Shown here: positions 1 through 12,100 of the stretch, piece by piece
How positions within the stretch are numbered: the stretch's first letter is position 1
Layout: each line of letters begins with the position of its first letter
Source of the DNA: Lycium barbarum
Lineage: Eukaryota; Streptophyta; Magnoliopsida; Solanales; Solanaceae
DNA length: 64,000 nucleotides
Assembly: GCF_019175385.1 (NCBI RefSeq)
Contig: NC_083338.1
Location: forward strand, 87,627,777-87,691,776
Direction: 5' to 3'
Position numbers and translations under genes: made by a program
Notes under the pieces: model-generated
The model's database searches: none
What the model was told of the DNA's origin: nothing
The model's input: the letters and a program-made list of their open reading frames with translations, nothing else

Positions 1-425
1 CGGGGTGAATAGTGGTCGTAAACCACAGTTTACGGACCGTAAACCAGTTTACGGGCCGTATAGTGTGGTCGTATTTAAGCATGTCCAAAACAGAAAGGTT
101 GGCTGATGATTATGGCAGTTTACGATCGAGGTTTACGGTCCGTAAATCAGTTTACGGGCCGTATACCAAGTCGTATTTAACCATTTTCACACTTAACAGA
201 AAGTTGAGATTTTTGGGAAGCTGGAGGACGATGGCAGTATACAGTCCGTAAATCACTTTACGGGCCGTATTCTGCTTTACGACCACTGGCTAAATTGAAA
301 TTCTACAACTTTCTTATTTCCAAAATTCATGAATCGTCATTCCCTACATAGTAAAACATCGCACACTCATACCCCTCGTTGGTCTATTCATTGTACATGT
401 ACGGGGACTTTTCCGAGGTGTAACA
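1..425 (-). repeat. 3' LTR of gag-only gypsy copy A (cut by window edge)
   Basis: This is the U3 start of a family-1 Ty3/gypsy LTR read on the minus strand; only the part next to the internal region lies in the window. It ends at 425 with GTGTAACA, the complement of the TGTTACAC start of the element strand, directly beside a polypurine tract. It carries three pairs of ACGG-N-CCGT palindromes, with centres at 36/55, 139/158 and 245/264. Near-identical sequence recurs in the LTRs ending at 5374, 13582, 18134 and 23110, which fixes the boundary. Confidence 0.85.
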
Positions 426-440
426 TTCTTCCCCCCTTTT
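426..440 (-). other. Polypurine tract, copy A
   Basis: On the minus strand this reads AAAAGGGGGGAAGAA and abuts the TGTTACAC start of the 3' LTR. That is the expected second-strand priming site of an LTR retrotransposon. The same tract sits at 13583-13597 and 18135-18149. Confidence 0.85.
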
Positions 441-1004
441 AGAACATTCGTCCTCGAATGTTAAACACTCGGGATTCTACAAATATTTCGCCAGAGTTTC
501 CCCTGTACCTTGGCACTACCACCGTGTCACACAACCCATAATATCTTCGCCTCACAGGGCTACATTTCAATATCAACATATCTATGGCCACACACGACCC
601 TAAGCATAAAAATAAGGCATATATACTTTAAAATGTTGGGGCTTCGTCTCGAACCTCCACTGGGGTTTGAAATAAGTGTGAATACTTGAACTTCATACTC
701 TCACCTTCATAGAACGTATTGACGATATAGTTTACATGATAAGGGAGCTTTCACTCACAAATAACTTACTCGGTAGCGTATGTCACTCTCTTAACTGACT
801 CTTTCTTTTCTTCGTCGACTACTATCTTGGGAGTTCTACTCCTCACATCTTGCTTCCTTAGGACTTAAGTAGCATCGTCCTTACAATCCCCTTCAAGTCC
901 TATGGGTAGTACTCTTTAGAAAGGCAATTCATAAAGATCACGGGTGATGGGTCAATACTGTCCTTTAGGATGTATATATATATAAGCATTGTTAATACCT
1001 CATA
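441..1004 (-). other. Non-coding 3' internal region of copy A
   Basis: There is no coding similarity between the gag remnant and the polypurine tract. In an autonomous relative the pol gene would lie in this stretch. Only about 0.6 kb of non-coding sequence, with short AT microsatellite patches near 970-985, is left. The same stretch occurs in copies B (13598-14163) and C (18150-18715). Confidence 0.7.
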
Positions 1005-2571
1005 TCATACTTTACTGATTTCCGTCATACATAATATAAAACCTCTCAACTCATACTTATTTAACATTACAATCATATTTCTCTTTTTACATATCACCAA
1101 CGGTGCAGATATACCTGTGACGGCATCGGGGGATGATTCTGGATCTTGTTGCCCAGCTAAAGCGTATATACGGGGCTGAGTGGCACCTGAAGTAGATGCT
1201 CCCCCTCTGCCTCTACCTCGAACTGCTGGAATCGGGGAAGTCTGCCCTCCCGGGCGCACCGAGGAAGAACCAGCGGCTGATCCTGCGGGCTGAACCGCGT
1301 GCCTACCGCCTCGAAACGGGTACTCTATCATAATGTGACCCGACTGGCCGCAAACATAACAAACATCCGAGCCCAATTGGCATGGTCCCCAATGTAGCTT
1401 ATCGCACTGGGTACATTGTGGTATAGATGATCTCCTCTGGCCTGAATCACTCATGTACTGAGAGCCCGCCTCGGTGAAACTTTGATCCTGTCCGGGATGA
1501 CTAGAGAAGTCGGACCCCTGGTCTGCAACTCGTGGAGGTATACTAGTCACCGACTGACCTGAGTGCCTAGAATACGTCTGCCTCGATCCCCTTCTATGGT
1601 CGCTATCAGCACCTACAGATCTGGCCCTCTTACTTGGCCCCTGATCCATATCACGCTCGCCCTTTTGCGGATGTCGTTGCTCTTCGAGATTTTGAGCATG
1701 GGCTTGAATGCGGGAGATATCCATCCCGTCCTGCAATGAAGCCGTTAAGCAATCTTTGAACAAATGTGGCCCTAGGCCACACACAAACCTATGCACTCTG
1801 TCTCCCATATCGAATACCATAGCCGGGGCATATCTAGCCTATGAATTGAATTTAAGGCTATACTCCGAGCACTCATATTTCCTTGTTTCAAATTTAAGAA
1901 CCTATCCGCTCTAGCTCGGCGGACCTCAGGTGGCAAGTTGTGGATGATGAAGGCATTTACAAATTCCTGCCAAACCGGAGGAGGTGCATTCTCTCCTCTT
2001 GATAATACCCAATTATTATACCATAGGACTGCCACGTCCCGGAGTCTGTAAGATGCTAACTCCACGGATTCAGTCTCGGAGGCATGGATAATTTTCAATG
2101 TCCTCAACATCTCATCAATAAAATTTTGCGGATCTTCGTCCGGCTTCGACCCAAAGAATCCGGAGGATTTAAAGTCATAAAATCGCGGGCTCTAGTACTA
2201 ACGGCCCTGTCACTTGAACCCGAACCTTGTAGCTGTGCCTGGGCGGCAACTAGCTGTGTCAATAAGCGGATAGCCTCGGTCACTTGTTGACCCGAAGCAG
2301 CCGAGGGAGGAATTGGAGCTAGAGCTCCTCCTTGTTCTCCCACATCAGGCGGGGTGGAGGAAGTATTAGATAGGGCCTCATTATGTGACTCACCCTCTTC
2401 TACATACATCGGAGGCTCTCTTTCTACTCGCCTCTTTGCCGTATTCTTGCCCTTCTGGGCGGCTGTAGCTTTCCCCTTTGGCAGAATTCTGAAATCATAA
2501 CGCACTTTTAGGAAGAATAACATCTTATACATGGATCTATCGCACGATCTCATAAGAAGAAGGATGGTCAT
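1005..2571 (-). pseudogene. gag: Decayed gag of non-autonomous Ty3/gypsy element, copy A
   Basis: Gag is the structural capsid/nucleocapsid protein of LTR retrotransposons. The reading runs through three frames: 2571-2104, 2110-1772, then 1820-1005. It therefore holds at least two frameshifts, near 2105-2150 and 1775-1830. The middle piece has the capsid-like signature (ASYRLRDVAVLWYNNW and VWQEFVNAF). The last piece has two zinc knuckles: C136-X2-C139-X3-H143-X3-C147, and C154-X2-C157-X4-H162-X4 followed by Tyr167 where Cys is expected. An RGRGRGG-rich tail follows. Similarity stops near 1110-1127 at DAVTG, where the protease would begin in an autonomous relative, and the frame then runs into unrelated sequence. 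The start is uncertain; I chose the Met at 2571, downstream of the PBS. Unlike B and C, this copy lacks the TAG that splits the zinc-knuckle frame. Confidence 0.8.
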
Positions 2572-2678
2572 TTTTTTTCCTAAATTCCCTGTAGCCTCTT
2601 GTTTATTAATGTGGCGCGCAACACACCATAAACAAGACTGTACTAGACACGACTCGTAAACACTTCCTAGGATGAACT

Positions 2679-2690
2679 GCTCTGATACCA
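2679..2690 (-). other. Primer-binding site (initiator Met tRNA), copy A
   Basis: On the minus strand the sequence is TGGTATCAGAGC, the usual match to the 3' end of plant initiator Met tRNA. It lies 4 nt after the LTR end at 2695. Identical sites occur at 15838-15849 and 20390-20401. Confidence 0.9.
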
Positions 2691-3012
2691 CTTTTGTCAC
2701 GACCCAGCTAGGGGCCGTGACCGATACCTGGGGCTGACCACCGAGCACCGCTCGTTCTACTACTCATCATACTCATTAAGCCTTTTTTTTTCGTCAATAA
2801 TCTCATAATCATAAGAAAATCATTTTCAGTAAAGAACATAAATACCTTTATATACATAAGCCTTTTGGCTATCAAAATATAATGTACACATATCTACATA
2901 TATATAGGAGAGACCTTGTGAGACCATATAACCCACACATACGTATCTACGAGCCTCTACTAGAATACTAAACATACGGACGCGACAAGACCCCGTCGTG
3001 CCCGAAATACTT

Positions 3013-3016
<4 letters not shown>

Positions 3017-3049
<33 letters not shown>
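3017..3049. repeat. AT microsatellite in LTR
   Basis: A 33-bp pure AT run. The same position holds 47 bp (8103-8149), 33 bp (16176-16208) and 49 bp (20727-20775) in the other LTR copies. Confidence 0.9.
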
Positions 3050-3053
<4 letters not shown>

Positions 3054-3411
3054 AAAGTATGAACCCGATTAGCACCTCTGGAATAATGGAGTGCTTCTGC
3101 AAATTTGTTGATAGCTCTTAAAGGCCCGCGCCGTCTCCCTGTCTACCTGTGGGCATGAACACAGCGTCCAAAGGAAACAGACGTCAGTACGAATATTGTA
3201 CTGAGTATGTAAGGCATGAATAGAATAAACATGATAGAGAAATCGTAAGTCATGAGGTGAAGGTAAAACCTGCGCGACCTTTAAGGATGAATAAATTTCA
3301 TACATATATCACATATACATAATCGTCGTACATGAACCATCATAGCGTACACATCATCATGTCATATACTTCATCATCGTAGTGCCGTAGCTTCTCATAC
3401 ACATAAAACAT

Positions 3412-3565
3412 TATCCGTATTCGGCCACGTAGGGCTCGACAATATTCGTATTCGGCCACATGGTGGCTCGACAGTATCCGTATTCGACCACGTAGTGGCT
3501 CGACAATATCACATACATATCTTCCATATTCGGCCACGTAGTGGCTCGACCATATCACATGCATC
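3412..3565. repeat. Dyad minisatellite of copy A 5' LTR
   Basis: Four to five imperfect units of about 33 bp or more are built around TTCGGCCACGTAGTGGCTCG, whose arms CCAC and GTGG form a small dyad. The same array recurs near 8517-8660, 16570-16715 and 21135-21280. Confidence 0.8.
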
Positions 3566-5374
3566 ATACAAGGATCAATATATCTCATCATTACCTTTGC
3601 CATCACATACATCTTATAAGCTTATCGTAACCTTTCATTAATGCACACATTTAAATTTAAGGACAATCTATGAAAATCACATCGTATTCGTAGCCTGAAT
3701 TTCGTATAAATATCGTATGATAGTCTTTATAATCCTTGGGCTTACGCTCATGATTCCCATTATCACTATAGCGTATCTCTTACCTTTATCCCACATGAAA
3801 TTCTTTATGAACATAGACTCGTAGTTTCTCGAAACATTGGTCGTAGGACGTATATTGAGGCTTAGGAACAATCTATAACAATGTCGGGGTGACGTAAGGT
3901 CGAGAGCCCCCGCTTATATTATGAACGTTTATGAGTATCGTTGCTCGCCTTGAAGGAAATAGAGCATAAGGCGAGTGTTAATAAAGATAACATCATTAGC
4001 CTTATAGGAACATCATGACACAATTTCTTGAATCTCTATACTCTAGCTCATTGTCATCACCATCATATTCGTATGTAATTCAATATATTGAAGGATTCAT
4101 AGACTTCGTTTTGTAGAAGAATTATATAAGACTTGAAGGATTCATGCCTTTGAAAGAGAAGATAAGACTTACATACCTTTTCCTTTAGCTATTCTACCGC
4201 TTGATCGTTCTTCTTCAATATTCGCGTCTTTACCTTCAAGAGAATTCGCATCAACGCCAATTAATCGACTATAAGAACGCGTGACTATTTTTTTTGGGAA
4301 AATTGGGCAGCATTTCCTTTGTTTGTACTACTTTTCCCATGTTTCATTTCAATTACCAAACATTCACAATATCGTATCAACAATCGTCATTTATCTACAT
4401 TTACCACATTCCACCATTTTTCTCCAATTTCTCCACATTTATGGGTTTTAGCTCATCATCACATTTTCTCATACGTCACACCTAGTTTATGATCTACACG
4501 TCATTTATAACATATTTATACTCCCAACTCATCAACATTCATAATCCAATCCAACTATCATTCAACTATGGCACTATTCACATTTTATGACCCATTTGCT
4601 ACACTCTTCTACCATCCGAGTGTTTTAACGTATAAATACTTCAATCATCATGAGAAAGTCATAAAACTTACCTTAGATGTGGTGGGAATGAGCCTTGAGT
4701 AGCAATACTCTTCTATGCCAAAAACCCTACTTCACTTCCTTTGCAATTTCTTGGTGTAGATGAACTTTAATGAATTTCACACTCTTGATTTCATGGTTTT
4801 AATGTTGTTGATCTTGATTTTCCTTTGCTTCTTTGGGATTGTGGTTGAAATGTTTAGAGAATATCCTAGAATGTTCTTGAGTAGTGTAGATGAGAAATGA
4901 AATAATATGAGGCATGGGTCCCTTTTAATAATCACAAAATCTAATTTTTAATGAACAATCATCGGGGTGAACAGTGGTCGTAAACCACAGTTTACGGACC
5001 GTAAACCAGTTTACGGGCCGTATAGTGTGGTCGTATTTAAGCATGTCCAAAACAGAAAGGTTGGCTGATGATTATGGCAGTTTACGATCCGTAAATCAGT
5101 TTACGGGCCGTATACCAAGTCGTATTTGACCATTTTCACACTTAACAGAAAGTTGAGATTTTTGGGAAGCTGGAGGACGATGGCAGTATACGGTCCGTAA
5201 ATCACTTTGCGGGTCGTATTCTGCTTTACGACCACTGGCTAAATTGAAATTCTACAACTTTCTTCTTTCCAAATTTCATGAATCGTCATTCCCTACTTAG
5301 TAAAACATCGCACACTCATACCCCTCGTTGGTCTATTCATTGTACATGTACGGGGACTTTTCCGAGGTGTAACA

Positions 5375-7392
5375 GTATAAAATTATACGGATCGTATAAA
5401 TGTCCGTATAAATCAATCGGGTCAAATTTTTCCCCACTTATAAATAGACGACCCAAGTTCATATTTCTCATTTCCCACAACCCTTGAAAGCTCTAGAACA
5501 TTCTCCATGTCATATTAACACAAACTCAAGGGAAATCAAAGATTAATTACCAAGAATTAAGAGAATCAAGTGTGGAGAGGCCCTCTAGGGTTTGTAGAAG
5601 TCAAGAAATCTTTTGGTATTGAATTTGGGGTTTCTCTCAAGTGAAGCATATGCAACCAAAGTTCATCCTTATGTGATCAAAGGTGAGTTTCACATCTATT
5701 TCATGTTATTAAGAGTATTTGAGTGGTTGAATGACTTGGATGAGAGAAGAAAGTAGAATATGAAGCTCAAACATGGATTTAATGATATTCTTGAATAGTA
5801 AATTAACTTGAGTCATAGTTTTTTTGTGTGACATGAGTATAATTTTGTTGTGGATGATACTGCTGATGTTGAGGAAGTATTATATGTAGATGAATATGAT
5901 ATTATGTTGTAGCTATGGTTATGAGTGGCTTTGAAAGGGAGCTTTGAGGATTGAACAATGTTTAACTTGAAGAAGTCTATTGATTATGATATTATGGGTG
6001 TTGCTATTGATGTTTGGGGAGTTGTTTAGTATATGGAGAAAGTTGTTGAAACAAAGGAAATGCTGCCCAATTTTCGTTAGCTCTTAGTCGCTTTAGTTTG
6101 GACTTAAGCCTGTTTTAAATGATCTAATTTAGTACGAATTCTCTTGAATGTAGAATTGTGAGCTTGGAAGGAGAACGTTTAGTCGCTAAGAAGACGTAAG
6201 GTATGTTAAGGCTAGTCCCTTTCTTTCAAAGGCATGACTCTTATATTACGATTTCCTCTCTACATTTCCATGACCTTCTTGCATTCCGAAAGTTGAGAGT
6301 TAAAGATCCTTAAGAACTTCTTACGAGAAAAGAGATGAGATATTTTCTATGATGATGACGATTTTAATGCTAGAAGTTCCAACGCTTATGGTTGCAAAGA
6401 TGTTGTGAGATAATTGAGCTTATCCTATGATTTTCTTGATTTCACTCATTGTTATGCTCTCACCTTATGTTACTTGTTCCTTCGGGGTGAGATGTAGTGA
6501 TGATGATTATTCCATAAGGTAATCGGAGGTCACCGACCTTACGTCACTCCAATATGATTGTAGCTTTAATTGGGCTCACATGCATGCTTATTTTTATATA
6601 TGATTGTACCGGGCCTAGTTGGCCGGGAAGACACCACTACGCTAGGCGTAAGTGGGCGACTTATGGATAATAGATACATCGGGCCTAATTAGCCGGGCAG
6701 TCACCACTAGTGGGCGGCGTGAGATGACTATCCCGGACGCGGGATACCCGGACGCGAGCTAGTGATGATATATGACTCAGACAGCTTATATATATATACA
6801 CATACATATATGGGTGTTATGATGTGGTTTTAAAAGTAAAAGTTAGCATGCATGGTATCCGCCTTAAGAGGCAATCATATGTGCAGGTTATCTCTTTATC
6901 TCATGTTCCTTATCTCTTTATTATGTCATTATTCATGCCTTACATACTCGGTACATTATTCGTTCATGCCCGCAGGTAGAGAGGGAGACTATACAAATCC
7001 CTAGGAGCATTATCAACAGATACACAGGAGCACTCCACTTCTCCGGAGTTGCCGTTTATTGGTATATTCTTTTGTGCACATATTTGGGGCATGGTGGGGT
7101 CCTGTCCCGTCCTTATGATTTTAGTACTCCAGTTAGACGCTCGTAGATACATATGTGGGTAGTAGATATCTTATGATCTCTTTAGTGCATGTCTTGTATA
7201 TCAGTTTGTAGCCTCGTGGGCTTATACATTGTACATATATGTATATTGTGAGGAGTGATTGAAGATCATTTCATGGTAAGCTTTGTTTGAGAATTGTGTT
7301 AATCTAAGTTGAATGTGATGATGAGTATGATGAGTGGTGCTTGGTAGGCTATCTCCGGGTACCCGTCATGGCCCTCTAGCTGGGTCGTGACA
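5375..7392 (+). repeat. Plus-strand gypsy LTR, 5' truncated
   Basis: The plus-strand LTR end CTGGGTCGTGACA at 7380-7392 matches the complement of the family-1 LTR terminus, so this LTR lies opposite to its neighbour. Its TGTTACAC start and most of its palindrome array are missing where it abuts the minus LTR at 5374/5375. One palindrome remains (centre 5391). A TATA-like box lies at 5439-5446. In the middle, near 6600-6760, is a dyad-rich stretch with GGGCCTAGTTGGCCGGG. The whole segment recurs with very few differences at 23111-25128. The simplest reading is that the minus element inserted into this LTR before the segment was duplicated. Confidence 0.8.
5439..5446 (+). promoter_or_regulatory. 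TATA-like box of plus-strand LTR
   Basis: TATAAATA lies about 48 bp downstream of the last palindrome of the truncated U3 array. The copy at 23175-23182 is identical. Promoter function is inferred from sequence and position only. Confidence 0.6.
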
Positions 7393-7867
7393 CTATATAA
7401 CCTGTACACTTTACCCAACTATTTTTTTTATCCCACGTGGACATATGTCATAGTACTTAATATTTATTCCCTTCTCATGCATAGATGTATGCACTTCAAT
7501 TTTAATTCTCCGACACATTTATTTCCTCCGTCCACTTTCACTTGTTCACTTTTCACGTTCTTGCTAAATATTTATTCTTTTCTCATGTATAGACGTATGC
7601 AGTTCAATTTTAATTCTCCTACACAAATTTATTTCCTCCATGCACTTTTACTTGTTCACTTTTGACTTTTCACGTTCTTTATATCATAGTACTGAATATT
7701 TATTCTCTTCTCATGTGTACACATATGCACTTCAATTTTAATTCTCCGGCAGATATTTATTTCGTCCGTGCACTTTTACTTGTTCACTTTTGACTTTTCA
7801 CGTTCTTGCTAAATATTTATTCTCTTCTCATGTATACATGTACGCACTTCGATTTTAATTCTCCGAC
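7393..7867. repeat. Tandem repeat flank (108-128 bp units)
   Basis: Four imperfect units start with AATATTTATT at about 7459, 7567, 7695 and 7812 and contain CTTCAATTTTAATTCTCC and TTTGACTTTTCACG. The stretch matches 25129-25607 almost exactly. It ends at a poly-T tract where the sequence jumps into an LTR. Confidence 0.8.
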
Positions 7868-8098
7868 ACATATTTTTTTTTCAATAATCTCATAATCATA
7901 AGAAAATCATTTTCATTAAAGAACATAAATACCTTTATATACATAAGCAAAAGGCTATCAAAAGATAATGTACACATATCTACATATATACAGGAGAGAC
8001 CTTGTGAGACCATATAACCCACACATACATATCTACGAGCCTCTACTAGAATACTAAACATATGGACGGGACAAGACCCCATCGTGCCCGAAATACTT

Positions 8099-8159
<61 letters not shown>

Positions 8160-9119
8160 AAAGTATGAACCCGATTAGCACCTCTGGAATAATGGAGTGA
8201 TTCTGCAAATCTGCTGATAGCTCCTAAAGGTCCGCGCCGTCTCCCTGTCTACCTGTAGGCATGAACACAGCGTCCAAAGGAAACGAACGTCAGTACGAAT
8301 ATTGTACTGAGTATGTAAGGCATGAATAGAATAAACATGATAGAGAAATCATAAGTCATGAGGTGAAGGTAAAACCTGCGCGACCTTTAAGGATGAATAC
8401 ATTTCATACATATATCACATATACATAATCGTCGTACATGAACCATCATAGCATACATATCATCATGTCATATACTTCATCATCGTAGTGCCGTAGCTTC
8501 TCATACACATAAAACATTATCCGTATTCGGCCACGTAGGGCTCGACAATATCCGTATTCGGCCACATGGTGGCTCGACTATATGCGTATTCGGCCACGTA
8601 GTGACTCGACAATATCACATACATATCTTCCATATTCGGCCACGTAGTGGCTCGACCATATCACATGCATCATACAAGGATCAATATATCTCATCATTAC
8701 CTTTTCCATCACATACATCTTATAAGCTTATCGTAACCTTTCATTAATGCACACATTTAAATTTAAGGACAATCTTTGAAATCACATCGTATTCGTAGCC
8801 TGAATTTCGTATAAATATCGTATGATAGTCTTTATAATCCTTGGGCTTAAGCTCATCATTCCCATTATCATTTCTATAGCGTATCTCTTACCTTTATCCC
8901 ACAGGAAATTCTTTATGAACATAGACTCGTAGTTTCTCGAAACATTGGTCGTAGGATGTATATTGAGGCTTAGGAACAATCTATAACAATGTCGGGGTGA
9001 CGTAAGGTCGAGAGCCCCCGCTTATATTATGAACGTTTATGAGTATCGTGCCTCGCCTTGAAGGAAATAGAGCATAAGGCGAGTGTTAATAAAGATAACA
9101 TCATTAGCCTTATAGGAAC
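7868..9119 (-). repeat. LTR B, first part (truncated at duplication junction)
   Basis: This matches the LTR at about 2787-4006 but lacks its first ~90 bp, including the TGTCACGACCC end. The left boundary lies in poly-T and is the junction of the large tandem duplication. It is interrupted at 9119/9120 by a solo LTR and resumes at 12203. Confidence 0.85.
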
Positions 9120-12100
9120 TATCACACCCTAGCAATGATAGGGCATGACGGGCACCCGACTCTCATCAGAGTCGAGCGAACCCTTAGACATTCGCTCTAT
9201 TAAAACCTGTCATTTAAAAAACTTTTAAGAACATAAAAGTTTTTCCAATTAAAAATCATTATCTCTATAACGATTATGAAAACTTTCAATCAATAAGTAC
9301 TTTAGACCAATCCATATCATCTAAAATATATACTCTTTTAAAATCCATAATTGACTCAACTAATATCACTTTGTCGACATCTCGACAAACATACCACAGG
9401 ACACTGTCTGCAGAAGTCTCTAAGGAGTGAACTGGACATTATGAGTCAGGACAGGGCCCTGACATACCCATAATCATATATATATCTATACATGACTCAG
9501 CACAGCTCCAGAATGAGGTGGAACTTGCCAATCCCAAAAGATGTCAGAGCATCCTAGCTATATACTTAACCTGCCAAACAATCTGGGGCTGCGGGCATGA
9601 ACGCAGCGTCCCCAGACAAAAGGACGCCAGTACGGATAATGTACTGAGTATGTAAGATGGTAACAAATCATAATCATAATTTGATTTAGGGTAGAAGAAA
9701 TCACAATTTAACTCAATACCTGCAGCCTTCGCTGGAAGAAACATAAATGTATACACGAAGTCTCAAAACAATCTTTAAGTAAATAACGCAATCCAACACA
9801 CATTCTTTAAGTAAATAATGCAATCTAACACACATTCTTTAAGTAAATAATGCAATCTCACACACGTGTCGCTTCCGGCTAGTATCACAATAGTCCCTTC
9901 GGACGGCGGCTTCCGGCATAATAACGATGGCCCCTTCGGGAAGCCGCTTCCGGCTTCATAATGATGGCCTCTTCGGGCAGCCGCTTCCGGCTCAATAATA
10001 ATGATGGCCCCTTCGGGCAGCCGCTTCCGGCTCAATAATAATGATGGACCCTTCGGGCAGCCGCTTCCGGCTCAATAATAATGATGGCTCCTTCGGGCAG
10101 CCGCTTCCGGCTCAATAATAATGATGGCCCCTTCGGGCAGCCGCTTCCGGCTTAATATCACAATCATGTCAACACAAACTTAATCCACAAATATCAATAC
10201 AAAGAGATGATTCTATGGAATGTAAACATAAGTCGTAAATGAAATGAAATAGTAAAACCTCGCACCCCCTTCAGAGTGGTTTTGAAAATCTAAATAGTAA
10301 ATTCTCGCACCCCCTTCGGAGTGGTTTTGAAAGTCTAACTTTATGTTTCCTTTAGTATAAAACTAATTTTCTCGAAATCATTAGTAAAACCATATACACA
10401 ACTCAACTGGCACCTTATGGGTGTTCCCTTCGGAACAGAAGAGGAGTACAATATCAATAAACCATCACAAGAAACATTTAGACCTTACTCGTCTAAGAAT
10501 GGAATCATATGGAGTACATATAGAATGAACAGCACAAGAATCACGAATCACATTCGGAACCTATGAATAGAGTTACCCCAAAGTTCATATCACTCATCAC
10601 TTACATCTAAGACATGCCAAAAGAATGAAGCGTTAGCCTTACATACCATTGCCGCTTCTCAAGTTAACCATAACTTAGGTCTCGGGCTTCACCAATCTAC
10701 AAACAATACCAATTATGCCAATAATAAAATTAGGATACTCTTTTAAACCATTCCTTAATTACTTAGAAATCTAACGATATTCGGGTAGCATCTTCCTTAA
10801 AAACTTAATAATCCTCATGATTCCAATTTAGCCAAAATATCAATCCCAGTACTAATATCAATATCAACAAATACATGCCCAAATAGAATCAAATCCATTC
10901 TTAAATCACTTCCCAACAGCCCACATGATAATAGTAACAATTTATCCAATTTCCGATATAGTTTTCGTAATTTTAATCCCACGATATAATTATGACCTGG
11001 ATGAATTTAAATATACGTAGGAAAGGAGAATTATTACCTTATATGCCAAGAAGTAATCAGTTTCCTCCTTACTTCACTTCGAAGAAAACCCGAATTCAAC
11101 AACACGATAAGACGGAACAACGAGATTGAAGCGACGTGCAAAACCCGTAAAAAAAATCGAATAGCGTCGTTGCTTAAACTTCCAAACACTGAATGTACTA
11201 GTACGTTTCTGCCCATATCCTTAAATTCACGATGCAACTATATAAATTAGTTGCTGCCCTCATCTTTCAGAAGTGAACTTTCACGATTTAAGTTGACAAG
11301 AATCAACATATATTTATGTCTCTACACTAGCAAAAACGTTGCTGCTATGGTTCTTTTATTGGAAGGGAAAACATTGGTGCTATTGACCATATTATAGCAT
11401 AGTCTTGTATGAGCAGCCCATTGTGAATTTAATATGAAAAAAGAATGACCAGCACATACCTTGTGCTTACAAACATGTCAAGGAAAGTAATGGCAAAAGA
11501 ATGAATATGCTTTTTATATAAAAAGAATAAGCGGTGGTGCAATTTCCCACAAAGGACACTTGTTCAATGATAACAATATCAAGGACAAACACTAATCAAG
11601 ATTAAACATAATTTAACACCAATATTTAATGAATACATACACGGATAAGATTTTACATTGACCATTAGTCCTTTTATATCCATGTCCTACATAATCACTA
11701 ATTATCTCCCTATCTTCCATTAATTCAATATTTATCTAATTGCACACCTAATTAATTTCTTAATCACAATTAACTTAAATAGCAATTATTTTTAATACAC
11801 TTCGTACATATCATTTTAGTAAATTCCATTAGAACAAGTTGCTGCATGTAACGTTTTCCTCATGAAAAGGAATTACTACACCTTCATTCTACTTGAAACT
11901 TTCTCCAGCCAAAGTATTCTCCATATAAAAACCTTGCAAGTGGATTATGGGACCCACTTCTTCTTATTATAATGATTAGTGCCCTACAACAGTAGGTGCC
12001 ACCAATTACATATAATGAAATAGTCATATGATGCTTCTTTCCATGATTGGCACGTGGAATGAAGGTTTGGCACCTAGCATTATCCCATAGTTGATTATTT

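Larger units (their letters stand above)
2695..5374 (-). repeat. 5' LTR of gag-only element copy A
   Basis: This 2,680-bp family-1 LTR is bounded on the plus strand by TGTCACGACCC (2695) and GTGTAACA (5374). The PBS of copy A lies just outside its low-coordinate end. Inside, in plus order, are a terminal dyad (2697-2720), an AT run (3017-3049), an AGTAC/GTACT stem (3186-3202), a dyad minisatellite (3412-3565), an 8-bp stem CTCGCCTT/AAGGCGAG (3944-3951 with 3968-3975), a weak TATA-like box near 4925-4935 (minus sense), and palindrome arrays near 4990-5215. LTR D (20406-23110) is nearly the same but has about 13 bp more within one palindrome. Confidence 0.88.

Noticed and set aside
12..251. 79-codon plus frame repeated at 13169 and 22697
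   Set aside because: It is the palindrome array read through on the non-element strand; the repetition comes from LTR duplication, not from protein conservation.
9981..10160. CRISPR-like regular repeats
   Set aside because: Units are contiguous 40-bp tandem repeats without unique spacers, inside a plant LTR.
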